NCBI GenBank assembly: GCA_037439465.1
Contig: JBBIVX010000016.1
Span: 3,889 to 67,888 of the forward strand
Source: Parasulfuritortus sp037439465
Lineage (GTDB): Bacteria; Pseudomonadota; Gammaproteobacteria; Burkholderiales; Thiobacillaceae
Direction of reading: 5' to 3'
DNA length: 64,000 nucleotides
Positions 28,857 through 36,613 of this stretch are shown piece by piece. The position numbers and the translations under genes were made by a program. Position 1 is the first letter of the stretch. Every line of letters starts with the position of its first letter. Under the pieces are notes generated by a model, which ran no database searches, had not been told where the DNA came from, and worked only from the letters and a program-made list of their open reading frames with translations.

Positions 28857-29439
28857 GCTGCTTCAGCTTCTCCGCCAACACGCGCAGGGCCTGGCCGCGG
28901 TGGCTGACGGCGTTTTTTTCGTCCGCCGCCAGTTCGGCCCCGGTCTTGCCTAATTGCGGTATCAGAAAATGGGGATCGTAACCAAAGCCGCCGTCGCCGC
29001 GCGCCGCGTCGATGATCTCGCCGTGCCAGGCCCCCTCGGCGATGATGGGCTGCGGATCGTCGGCATAGCGGACATAGACCATCACGCAGTAATAATGCGC
29101 CTTGCGGTTACCGTTGCCCTTGAGCGCCTCGATCAGCTTCTGGTTATTGCGTGCATCCGACTTGGGCTCGCCGGCGTAGCGGGCGGAATAAACGCCGGGC
29201 GCGCCGTTGAGGGCATCGACGCAGATACCCGAATCGTCGGCCAGGGCCGGCAGCCCGGTATGGGCGGAGGCGTGGCGGGCCTTGACGATACAGTTCTCGA
29301 TAAAGGTGACGTGCGGTTCCGGGCACTCAGGCACGCCAAAGCAGCCCTGCGGCATGGCCTCAAAGGCGAGGGGTTGCAGGATGTGCTGGATCTCGCGCAG
29401 CTTGCCGGGGTTATTGGAGGCAATGACGATCGTTTTCAT
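28849..29439 (-). CDS. rdgB: XTP/dITP diphosphatase (Ham1/RdgB)
   Basis: 196 residues, the same length as E. coli RdgB (197). It removes deaminated purine nucleotides (dITP, XTP) by hydrolysis to the monophosphate. Signatures: SNNPGKLREI at the N-terminus, ADDSGICVDAL in the middle and the late SHRGQAL. Overlaps rph by 4 bp upstream and hemW by 8 bp downstream. Confidence 0.96.
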   Translation of the reverse strand: MKTIVIASNNPGKLREIQHILQPLAFEAMPQGCFGVPECPEPHVTFIENCIVKARHASAHTGLPALADDSGICVDALNGAPGVYSARYAGEPKSDARNNQKLIEALKGNGNRKAHYYCVMVYVRYADDPQPIIAEGAWHGEIIDAARGDGGFGYDPHFLIPQLGKTGAELAADEKNAVSHRGQALRVLAEKLKQLG

Positions 29440-30173
29440 GCTGTTAGGGCCTCTTTTTGCATATCGATGAGTCGGGCGATGCCGGCCTGCGCCAGGTCGA
29501 GCAGGGTCTCAAGCTCGGCGCGCGAGAATGGCGCCCCCTCGGCGGTGCCCTGCACCTCGATGATGCCGCCGCTGCCGGTCATCACCACGTTCATGTCGGT
29601 GTCACAGTCGGAGTCCTCGGCATAATCCAGGTCCAACACCGGCAGGCCCTGGTAGAGGCCGACCGACACCGCCGCCACGTGCTCGCGGATGACCGAGGCT
29701 GGCAGACGACCCGAGCGCACCAGCCAATCGACGGCGTCGTGCACCGCCACCCAGGCGCCGGTGATGCTGGCGGTACGGGTGCCGCCGTCGGCCTGGATGA
29801 CATCGCAATCGACATGCAGGGTGCGTTCCCCCAGCCTGGCCAGGTCCACGGCGGCGCGCAGGCTGCGGCCGATGAGACGCTGGATCTCCTGTGTGCGACC
29901 ACTCTGCTTGCCGCGCGCCGCCTCGCGGTCGGTGCGAGTGTGAGTGGCGCGCGGCAACATGCCATATTCGGCGGTGAGCCAGCCCGCGCCCGTGCCCTTG
30001 ACGTGGGGCGGCACCTTTTCCAGCACGCTGGCGGTGCATAGCACCTTGGTGTCGCCGCATTCGATCAGCACGGCGCCCTCGGCGTGCTTGGTATAACGGC
30101 GGCTGAGGCGGACGCGGCGCAACTGTCCGGGTTGCCGGCCGGAAGGGCGGCGGCTTGACTCATGCTCGCTCAT
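29436..30173 (-). CDS. rph: ribonuclease PH
   Basis: 245 residues, close to the usual 238. Phosphorolytic 3'-5' exonuclease that trims tRNA 3' ends. Signatures: EGAVLIECGDTKVLCTA, RTQEIQRLIGRSLRAA and DCDVIQADGGTRTASI. The first 15 residues vary among homologues. It starts inside the end of the phosphatase gene (4-bp overlap). Confidence 0.96.
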   Translation of the reverse strand: MSEHESSRRPSGRQPGQLRRVRLSRRYTKHAEGAVLIECGDTKVLCTASVLEKVPPHVKGTGAGWLTAEYGMLPRATHTRTDREAARGKQSGRTQEIQRLIGRSLRAAVDLARLGERTLHVDCDVIQADGGTRTASITGAWVAVHDAVDWLVRSGRLPASVIREHVAAVSVGLYQGLPVLDLDYAEDSDCDTDMNVVMTGSGGIIEVQGTAEGAPFSRAELETLLDLAQAGIARLIDMQKEALTA

Positions 30174-31078
30174 TTGCGCTCCAGGTTGTGTTTTTCCAGG
30201 GCCGCCTGTATCTCGGCGATGGCCTGATCGATCTCGCCATCGCTCAAAGTCTGCAGCCGCGGCGCGTTTTCCAGATCACGCAGTTCCGTGGTGAAGCCGT
30301 CCAGGCCCAAATCGCTCAAGGTGCCTGGCGTCTCCAGCAAATCCTCGCCACAGCGCAAGGCGATCGCGGACAGGTTGTCGCCATCATCGCCGCCCCGGTA
30401 TTCGGCGTGATCGAGCAGGTGGACAAGCGCCTCGCGCAGCGGATAGACGCGCAGCGTGCCCTGCATCTCATCGTCCTTGAGCGTGGTCCAGAAACCGTCG
30501 GTGGCCAGCAGCAGCACATCGCCGTTGTTCAGCACCGTCACCGGCGACAGATCGATATTTGGCAGGATATAGCCGCCGACGCTGTTGTAGAGCTTGTTGC
30601 GGTCGGGGTGTCCGGCTACTTCATCCTCGGTGATGAGACCATCGTCGAGCATGTGCTGCACGGCGGAATGGTCGCGCGTGCGTCGCACCAGGCCGTCGCG
30701 GCCAAAGTGGTAGAGCCGGGAATCGCCGACATGCGCCCATTGGGCGTGATCGGCCTGGACGACGCAGATGACACAGGTGGTCCGCGGCGAGTCCTTCATC
30801 TTGTGCTTGATGGCGTATTCGTTGATGGCCTCGTGCGCCGTATAGATGCCGTCCAGCAGGAACTCGGTAATATCCTCCAGGCGCGGTTTGGCCAGCTTAC
30901 CGAACATGTCGAGCAGGGTGTCGGTCAGCAACTGGGCCGCCACCTCGCCATGGGCATGACCGCCCATGCCGTCGGCCAGAACCATGACGATGGCATCCTG
31001 GGTATAGGCGTGGCCGATCCGGTCCTGGTTAACCTGGCGCCCGCCCTGACGGCTTTCCTGATAGAGCGTGTATTTCAT
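30170..31078 (-). CDS. PP2C-type serine/threonine phosphatase
   Basis: 302 residues. PP2C metal motifs are VLADGMGGHAHG near the N-terminus and, further on, VGDSRLYHF and LLATDGFW. Cytoplasmic with no helix, it very likely dephosphorylates targets of the kinase gene with which it overlaps by 4 bp. The last 60 residues form a charged extension. Pairs of this kind beside rph/rdgB are a betaproteobacterial feature. Confidence 0.93.
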   Translation of the reverse strand: MKYTLYQESRQGGRQVNQDRIGHAYTQDAIVMVLADGMGGHAHGEVAAQLLTDTLLDMFGKLAKPRLEDITEFLLDGIYTAHEAINEYAIKHKMKDSPRTTCVICVVQADHAQWAHVGDSRLYHFGRDGLVRRTRDHSAVQHMLDDGLITEDEVAGHPDRNKLYNSVGGYILPNIDLSPVTVLNNGDVLLLATDGFWTTLKDDEMQGTLRVYPLREALVHLLDHAEYRGGDDGDNLSAIALRCGEDLLETPGTLSDLGLDGFTTELRDLENAPRLQTLSDGEIDQAIAEIQAALEKHNLERK

Positions 31079-32019
31079 AACGACTTGATCAACCTGTCCT
31101 TGATCACTTCCAGCAACGAGGGCTTGGGCGGCTTGGCATGTTTCGGCACCAGTTCCATCAGGCGCCGCTGCACGGAAAACACGCTTTGTGGCCGTTCCGT
31201 GTACGTCAGTCGCAGCAGGCTGTCTATCAATGCCAGGAACTCCGGCGAATACACCTCTGCGAACATCTTCACCGCCGGCACCAACCTGTCATCCTGCAGC
31301 CGCTCATTGGCAGGGGGCGGCGGGCGCCGGGCGATGCAGGCATACATGCTGGCGCCGACGCCATAGATATCCGTCCATGGCCCCAGCCGGTCGCGCTTAT
31401 TATATTGTTCCGGCGCGGCGAAGCCGGGAGTATACATGGGTATCTGCTTCTGATCGCCGGCCAGGGCCTGGCGGGCGGCACCGAAATCGATCAACACCGG
31501 CGAGCCGTCCTGGCGGATGTAGATGTTGGATGGCTTGATGTCGAAGTGCAGCAACCGCTGGGCATGAATCTCGCGCAGGCCGTTGAGCAAATAGATGAAT
31601 ACCCCACGGATGAAACCTTCCCGCATAGGTTCATCCTTCATCTCGTAGATATGGCGTTGCAGGGTCTTGCCGCGCTCATACTTCATGACCATATACACGG
31701 TATCGTTGGCGCGGAAGAAGTTGACCACCTCCACCACATTCGGATGGCGAATGCGGGCAAGCGTGCGGCCCTCGTCGAAAAACAGCTTCATGCCGTGGCG
31801 AAACGGCTTCTCCTTCGACTCGGTGAGCGGGGTGACCCGTCCCGTTTCGTCCCGGCGCACCATCCCTTCCGGCAGGTATTCCTTGATGGCCATGGCCCGG
31901 CCCTCCATGTCGTGAGCCAGGTAAACCATGCTGAAACCGCCGCCACCGATCTTGCGATCGACCACGTAATCGCCGAGGTGATAGCCGGAAGGCAGGGGTG
32001 CGGTGGTTTGTTCGGCCAT
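31075..32019 (-). CDS. Hanks-type serine/threonine protein kinase
   Basis: 314 residues, one cytoplasmic kinase domain and no sensor or transmembrane part. Gly-rich loop IGGGGFSMVYLA, catalytic Lys in MAIKEYLPEGM, catalytic loop HFDIKPSNI and DFGAAR. The usual HRD Arg is replaced by Phe (HFD), a non-RD kinase, which often need no activation-loop phosphorylation. Partner phosphatase overlaps by 4 bp. Divergent from yicC across a gap of about 60 bp. Confidence 0.93.
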   Translation of the reverse strand: MAEQTTAPLPSGYHLGDYVVDRKIGGGGFSMVYLAHDMEGRAMAIKEYLPEGMVRRDETGRVTPLTESKEKPFRHGMKLFFDEGRTLARIRHPNVVEVVNFFRANDTVYMVMKYERGKTLQRHIYEMKDEPMREGFIRGVFIYLLNGLREIHAQRLLHFDIKPSNIYIRQDGSPVLIDFGAARQALAGDQKQIPMYTPGFAAPEQYNKRDRLGPWTDIYGVGASMYACIARRPPPPANERLQDDRLVPAVKMFAEVYSPEFLALIDSLLRLTYTERPQSVFSVQRRLMELVPKHAKPPKPSLLEVIKDRLIKSL

Positions 32020-32081
32020 GTAAGCCCGGTATGATGGCAGCCGTTGAATATTGCTCGAAGCATAACGAAATCGTGGCTCAG

Positions 32082-32945
32082 TTGCACAGTATGACCGGCT
32101 TTGCCGCCGCTTCCGCCGACCTCGACAGCGGCCTCATCACCCTCGAACTGCGCGCAGTGAATTCGCGCTTTCTCGACCTCTCCTTCCGTATGGGCGAGGA
32201 CCTGCGCCCGCTCGAACCCGCCATCCGCGAACGTCTCAACGAGACCATCAAACGTGGCAAGGTGGAATGCCGGGTCAACTTCACTCCGCGCCAAGCCAGC
32301 CAATTGCCGGCCGCACCCAATGCCGCACTGCTGGCGCAACTGGCGCGACTGTGCGCACAGGTCAGACAGGTCATTCCCGATGCGGCTCCGCCCGGCGCGA
32401 CAGAGATACTGCGCTGGCCCGGCATGCTCGGCGACACCGCCGGCCAGCCTGAGCAACTGCAGGCCGCCGCCCTGGCCTTGCTGCAGGATGTTATTGGCGA
32501 GTTCAACGCCAGCCGCGCCCAGGAAGGAGCGAAACTGGCGCGGATACTCCTGCAGCGGGTCGCGGCCATGCGCGAACTGGTGACGGCTTTGCGGCCGCGC
32601 ACCGCCGCCATCGTGGCGGCCTTCCAGGAAAAAATCACCCGTCGCATGCAGGAGATACTGCAATCGGCGGAACACGAACGCATCCACCAGGAGGTGGCCC
32701 TGTTCGCCCAGAAGATCGACGTGGACGAGGAACTGGACCGTCTCGCCACCCACCTGGATGAAGTCGAACGCGTTATCAAACAGGGCGGCGCCGCCGGCAA
32801 GCGGCTGGATTTCCTGATGCAGGAACTGCACCGGGAGGCCAACACCCTGGGCGCCAAATCAGTCTCGCTCGAACTCACCCAGACTTCTCTGGAACTCAAG
32901 GTATTGATCGAGCAAATGCGCGAACAGGTGCAGAATTTGGAGTAA
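32082..32945 (+). CDS. yicC: YicC family endoribonuclease-like protein
   Basis: 287 residues from the TTG at 32082, giving the typical opening with SMTGFAAAS after three residues; a GTG at 32073 and an ATG at 32091 are also in frame and no start has a good ribosome site. The YicC N-domain contains LRAVNSRFLDLSFRM and the C-terminal DUF1732 part ends with FLMQELHREANTLGAKS. E. coli YicC is linked to RNA turnover. First of the plus-strand block yicC, gmk, rpoZ, spoT. Confidence 0.9.
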   Translation: MHSMTGFAAASADLDSGLITLELRAVNSRFLDLSFRMGEDLRPLEPAIRERLNETIKRGKVECRVNFTPRQASQLPAAPNAALLAQLARLCAQVRQVIPDAAPPGATEILRWPGMLGDTAGQPEQLQAAALALLQDVIGEFNASRAQEGAKLARILLQRVAAMRELVTALRPRTAAIVAAFQEKITRRMQEILQSAEHERIHQEVALFAQKIDVDEELDRLATHLDEVERVIKQGGAAGKRLDFLMQELHREANTLGAKSVSLELTQTSLELKVLIEQMREQVQNLE

Positions 32946-33074
32946 TGCGGTGGACACGGCAGCCTCGACAACCACCGGAGTAAAATAAGTCAAGCCTAGT
33001 GCCAAAGAAGGCGGTTCGACGTTTGATCCAGGTGCAAGCCCCGCCACCCAACGAAACTCCAAACTTATTTCATC

Positions 33075-33692
33075 ATGCCCGGTAACCTATTCATTGTCAC
33101 CGCCCCCTCCGGCGCCGGTAAATCCAGCCTGGTGCAGGCCATGCTCGCCGCCGACCCCGGATTGCGTCTGTCTGTTTCCTACACCACGCGGGCGCCGCGC
33201 CCCGGCGAGGTGAACGGCGTGCATTACCACTTCGTCGATCTGGAGGGCTTCCGTGAGCGGCTTTTGCGCGGCGATTTTCTCGAAAGCGCGGAAGTCTATG
33301 GCAATTATTACGGCACCTCCCAGAGCTGGATCGAGCAACAGACACGTGAAGGCCACGACATCCTGCTGGAGATTGACTGGCAGGGTGCCGCCCAGGTTCG
33401 CAAGCTGTTCCCGGAAGCGGTCAGCCTGTTCATCCTGCCGCCCTCGCTGGCGGAACTCAAACGCCGGCTGGAAGGCCGCGGCCAGGATGCCGCCGAGGTC
33501 ATAGACCGACGCTTGGCCGCCGCGCAAGCGGACATCGCCCAGGCCTACTCCTTCGATTACCTGGTGGTCAATGATCACTTCGAGGCGGCCCTGGCCGACA
33601 TCCAGGCCATCGTCCACGCCCGCCGTCTCAGCATACGCAATCAGATGCAACGACTGGCGCCCCTGCTCGGCGCCCTGCTCGGCCAGACCTGA
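33075..33692 (+). CDS. gmk: guanylate kinase
   Basis: 205 residues, about the length of E. coli Gmk (207). Converts GMP to GDP with ATP. P-loop APSGAGKSSL, GMP-binding SYTTRAPRPGEVNGVHY, and LLEIDWQGAAQVR are visible. Preceded by a 129-bp gap after yicC that holds no further gene. Placed beside rpoZ and spoT, as in E. coli and most betaproteobacteria. Confidence 0.96.
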   Translation: MPGNLFIVTAPSGAGKSSLVQAMLAADPGLRLSVSYTTRAPRPGEVNGVHYHFVDLEGFRERLLRGDFLESAEVYGNYYGTSQSWIEQQTREGHDILLEIDWQGAAQVRKLFPEAVSLFILPPSLAELKRRLEGRGQDAAEVIDRRLAAAQADIAQAYSFDYLVVNDHFEAALADIQAIVHARRLSIRNQMQRLAPLLGALLGQT

Positions 33693-33771
33693 GCTCTCGT
33701 CAACCTGCCAAAGCGACCGGGTTCGGGCTAAAATCCCTCCTGTCCCGCCACTTATTTTTCTGGAGAATGTC

Positions 33772-33978
33772 ATGGCCCGTGTCACCGTGGACGATTGCAT
33801 CCACCATATCCCCAACCGCTTCGAGATGACGCTGACCGCCGCCGTCCGCGCCCGCCAGATATCGATCGGGGCCACCCCCAAGGTTGAAGCGAACCGGGAC
33901 AAGCCGTCCGTTATCGCCTTGCGCGAGATCGCCGAGGGCCTGATCGGTCCCGACATCTTGAGCAAAGCCGGCGCCTGA
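33772..33978 (+). CDS. rpoZ: RNA polymerase omega subunit
   Basis: 68 residues, a little shorter than E. coli omega (91), as usual in betaproteobacteria. Starts MARVTVDDCIHHIPNRFEM, the standard opening, and contains the conserved KPSVIALREIAEGL. It helps beta-prime folding and forms part of a ppGpp site on RNA polymerase, which fits its place just upstream of spoT. The ATG has TGGAGAA upstream. Confidence 0.96.
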   Translation: MARVTVDDCIHHIPNRFEMTLTAAVRARQISIGATPKVEANRDKPSVIALREIAEGLIGPDILSKAGA

Positions 33979-34011
33979 GCGAGAAGACCTGGGCCAGCCG
34001 CCCTGACCGCC

Positions 34012-36210
34012 ATGGTCCAGGAACCTCGGCCCCGAACAGCCCGCGCCGAAGCGGCAGCGGGCCAGCCTGTCGCGCCTACCGTGCCGGCGGATGGCACGGA
34101 CATTGCCAGCATCGCCCCCTATCTCAAGCCCGACGAGGCCGAGTTGCTGCGCCGGGCTCATGCCTTCAGCGCCCGGGCCCATGCCGGCCAGTTCCGCCGC
34201 GGCGGCGAGCCCTATATCACGCATCCCATGGCGGTGGCGAAAACCCTGGCGGACTGGCGCATGGACTCCCAGACCCTGGCCGCGGCCCTGCTCCATGACG
34301 TGGTCGAAGATACCGGCACCAGCCATGAGGACATCAAGACCCACTTCGGCGAAGCCGTGGCCAACCTAGTGAACGGTGTCACCAAGCTCGACCAGCTCCA
34401 GTTCGAGAGCAAGAAACACGCTCAGGCCGAGAATTTCCGCAAGATACTCCTGGCCATGGCGCGCGATATCCGGGTCATCCTGATCAAGCTGGCCGATCGA
34501 CTGCACAACATGCGCACCCTGGAGGCCATGTCATCGGAACAGCGCCGGCGCATCGCCCTGGAAACCCTCGACATCTATGCCCCCATCGCCAATCGCATGG
34601 GGCTCAACGCGCTCTACCACGAACTGCAGGAGCTGGCCTTCCGTCACCTGCATCCAACCCGCTATCGTGTACTGGAGAAGGCCGCCCGTGCCCATGGCGA
34701 CCGTCAGGAGGCTTTGGACAAGATCCGCCAGGCGATTGTCACCAAACTCAGCGAGTGCGGCATCGAGTGTGATGTCTATGGGCGCGAGAAGCACCTCTAC
34801 AGCGTCTACCGCAAGATGCAGGAAAAACACCTGGCATTTACCGAGGTGTCCGATATTTACGGCTTCAGGGTGATCGTCGCCGACATTCCAACCTGTTATC
34901 TCGCCCTGGGCACCCTGCACGGCCTGTACAAACCTATCCCCGGAAAGTTCAAGGACTACATCGCCATCCCCAAAGCCAACGGTTACCAGTCCCTGCACAC
35001 CACCCTGTTCGGCCCACTCGGCACACCGCTTGAGGTGCAGATCCGCACGCGCGACATGCACCGGCTGGCCGAGGCCGGCATCGCCTCGCATTGGATGTAC
35101 AAGACCGGCGGGGCCGGCCTATCCGAGGCCCAGCGCATGACGCACCAGTGGCTGCAAAGCCTGCTCGACATCCAGGCCGACAGCCGCGATTCGGTGGAAT
35201 TTCTCGAACACATCAAGGTGGATCTATTCCCGGACGAGGTCTACGTCTTCACACCGCGCGGCAAGATCATGGCGCTGCCACGCCAGGCCACCGCCATCGA
35301 TTTCGCCTATGGCATCCACACCGACATCGGCAATCACTGCGTCGCCGCGCGCATCAACGGCGACTACATGCCACTATCCACGCCGCTCAGAAACGGCGAC
35401 CGGGTGGAGATCATCACCACCGACAGCGCCCGCCCCAACCCGGCCTGGATCCATTTCGCCGTCACCGGCAAGGCCCGCGCCCATATCCGCAGCGCGCTCA
35501 AACACGCCAATCGGCACGAATCCGAGATACTCGGCCTGCAATTGCTCAACCAGGCCCTGCGCGGCCTCGGCGTCAACCCGAACGATGTGGATGCCGCCCG
35601 CTGGGAACAATTGCACAAACTCAGCGGCCGCAGCCGCTCCGACATACTGATGGAGATCGGCCTGGGCAAGAAGCTGGGGGTGATGGTGGCGCGCCAGTTG
35701 CTGGCGCGCGAGGCCGACACCACACCACGGGTGGCCGGCCCAATGCTCATCCACGGATCCGAAGGCGTCGCCGTCCGCCTGGCCAAGTGCTGCCGGCCTA
35801 TCCCCGGCGACCCCATCATCGGCCAGATCAAAAAGGAACAGGGGCTCATCATCCACACCCACGACTGCCCGCAGGTGCGCCATTACCGCGAGGACCCCGA
35901 CAAATGGGTGGACGTGGAATGGGAACCGGACCTCGGCAAGGTCTTCGACGTCAGCATACGCATCACCGTAATCAACGCCCGCGGCGTGCTCGCCAAGGTC
36001 GCCGCCGCCATCGCCGGCGAGGGTTCCAACATCGACGACGTGCGCATGGAGGAAGAGGGCGGCGAATACACCAACCTGTTCTTCACCGTGCAGGTGCAGA
36101 ATCGGGTTCACCTCTCCCGTCTCATGCGCGCCCTGCGCAGCCTGCGCGAGGTCAGCCGCATCGCCCGCCTCAAAGGCGGTCAGGAAGGCCACTCCGCCAA
36201 CATCATTTGA
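34012..36210 (+). CDS. spoT: bifunctional (p)ppGpp synthetase/hydrolase
   Basis: 732 residues. Domains in order: HD hydrolase with intact HDVVEDTG (about 100-110), (p)ppGpp synthetase with REKHLYSVYRKM and DIYGFRVIV, TGS (about 410-470), a conserved Cys region RLAKCCRPIPGD, and a C-terminal ACT domain. The intact hydrolase marks it as a SpoT/Rel type rather than RelA. The N-terminal 35 residues, rich in Ala and Pro, are variable and the start could lie further in. Operon with rpoZ upstream and the RidA gene 10 bp downstream. Confidence 0.95.
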   Translation: MVQEPRPRTARAEAAAGQPVAPTVPADGTDIASIAPYLKPDEAELLRRAHAFSARAHAGQFRRGGEPYITHPMAVAKTLADWRMDSQTLAAALLHDVVEDTGTSHEDIKTHFGEAVANLVNGVTKLDQLQFESKKHAQAENFRKILLAMARDIRVILIKLADRLHNMRTLEAMSSEQRRRIALETLDIYAPIANRMGLNALYHELQELAFRHLHPTRYRVLEKAARAHGDRQEALDKIRQAIVTKLSECGIECDVYGREKHLYSVYRKMQEKHLAFTEVSDIYGFRVIVADIPTCYLALGTLHGLYKPIPGKFKDYIAIPKANGYQSLHTTLFGPLGTPLEVQIRTRDMHRLAEAGIASHWMYKTGGAGLSEAQRMTHQWLQSLLDIQADSRDSVEFLEHIKVDLFPDEVYVFTPRGKIMALPRQATAIDFAYGIHTDIGNHCVAARINGDYMPLSTPLRNGDRVEIITTDSARPNPAWIHFAVTGKARAHIRSALKHANRHESEILGLQLLNQALRGLGVNPNDVDAARWEQLHKLSGRSRSDILMEIGLGKKLGVMVARQLLAREADTTPRVAGPMLIHGSEGVAVRLAKCCRPIPGDPIIGQIKKEQGLIIHTHDCPQVRHYREDPDKWVDVEWEPDLGKVFDVSIRITVINARGVLAKVAAAIAGEGSNIDDVRMEEEGGEYTNLFFTVQVQNRVHLSRLMRALRSLREVSRIARLKGGQEGHSANII

Positions 36211-36220
36211 AAGGACGCCC

Positions 36221-36601
36221 ATGTCCAAGGACATCATCACCACGCGCGCCGCACCGCAGGCCATCGGCACATACTCACAGGCCGTGAGGGCCGGCAGCAC
36301 CGTCTACCTGTCCGGGCAGATCGGTCTCGATCCCGCCACCATGCAATTGGTGGACGGCATCGAGGCACAGGTGCATCGGGTCTTCGCCAACCTCGCGGCC
36401 GTCTGCGTCGCGGCCGGCGGCGGCCTCGGCGACATCGTCAAGATCAACCTCTATCTCACCGACCTCACCCACTTCGCCAAGGTCAACGAGATCATGGCAC
36501 AGTACTTCAGCCAGCCCTATCCGGCCCGCGCCGCCGTCGGCGTGGCCAGCCTGCCGCGTGGCGCTCTGGTGGAGGCGGACGCCGTGCTGGTGCTCGGCTG
36601 A
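36221..36601 (+). CDS. ridA: RidA family reactive-intermediate deaminase
   Basis: 126 residues, the usual length. RidA hydrolyses reactive enamine/imine intermediates made by PLP enzymes. The family signature is ARAAVGVASLPRGALVE, with the substrate-binding Arg in the first motif. An AAAGGA ribosome site precedes the ATG. Lies between spoT and a c-di-GMP protein in a tight run, a common arrangement for ridA beside spoT. Confidence 0.95.
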   Translation: MSKDIITTRAAPQAIGTYSQAVRAGSTVYLSGQIGLDPATMQLVDGIEAQVHRVFANLAAVCVAAGGGLGDIVKINLYLTDLTHFAKVNEIMAQYFSQPYPARAAVGVASLPRGALVEADAVLVLG

Positions 36602-36613
36602 CCAGGCGCCGGC

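Noticed and set aside
32946..33074. GGTTCGA and a following GATCC in the yicC-gmk gap, suggestive of a tRNA T-arm
   Set aside because: No paired 5-bp stem around it, no acceptor or anticodon arm within 75 nt.
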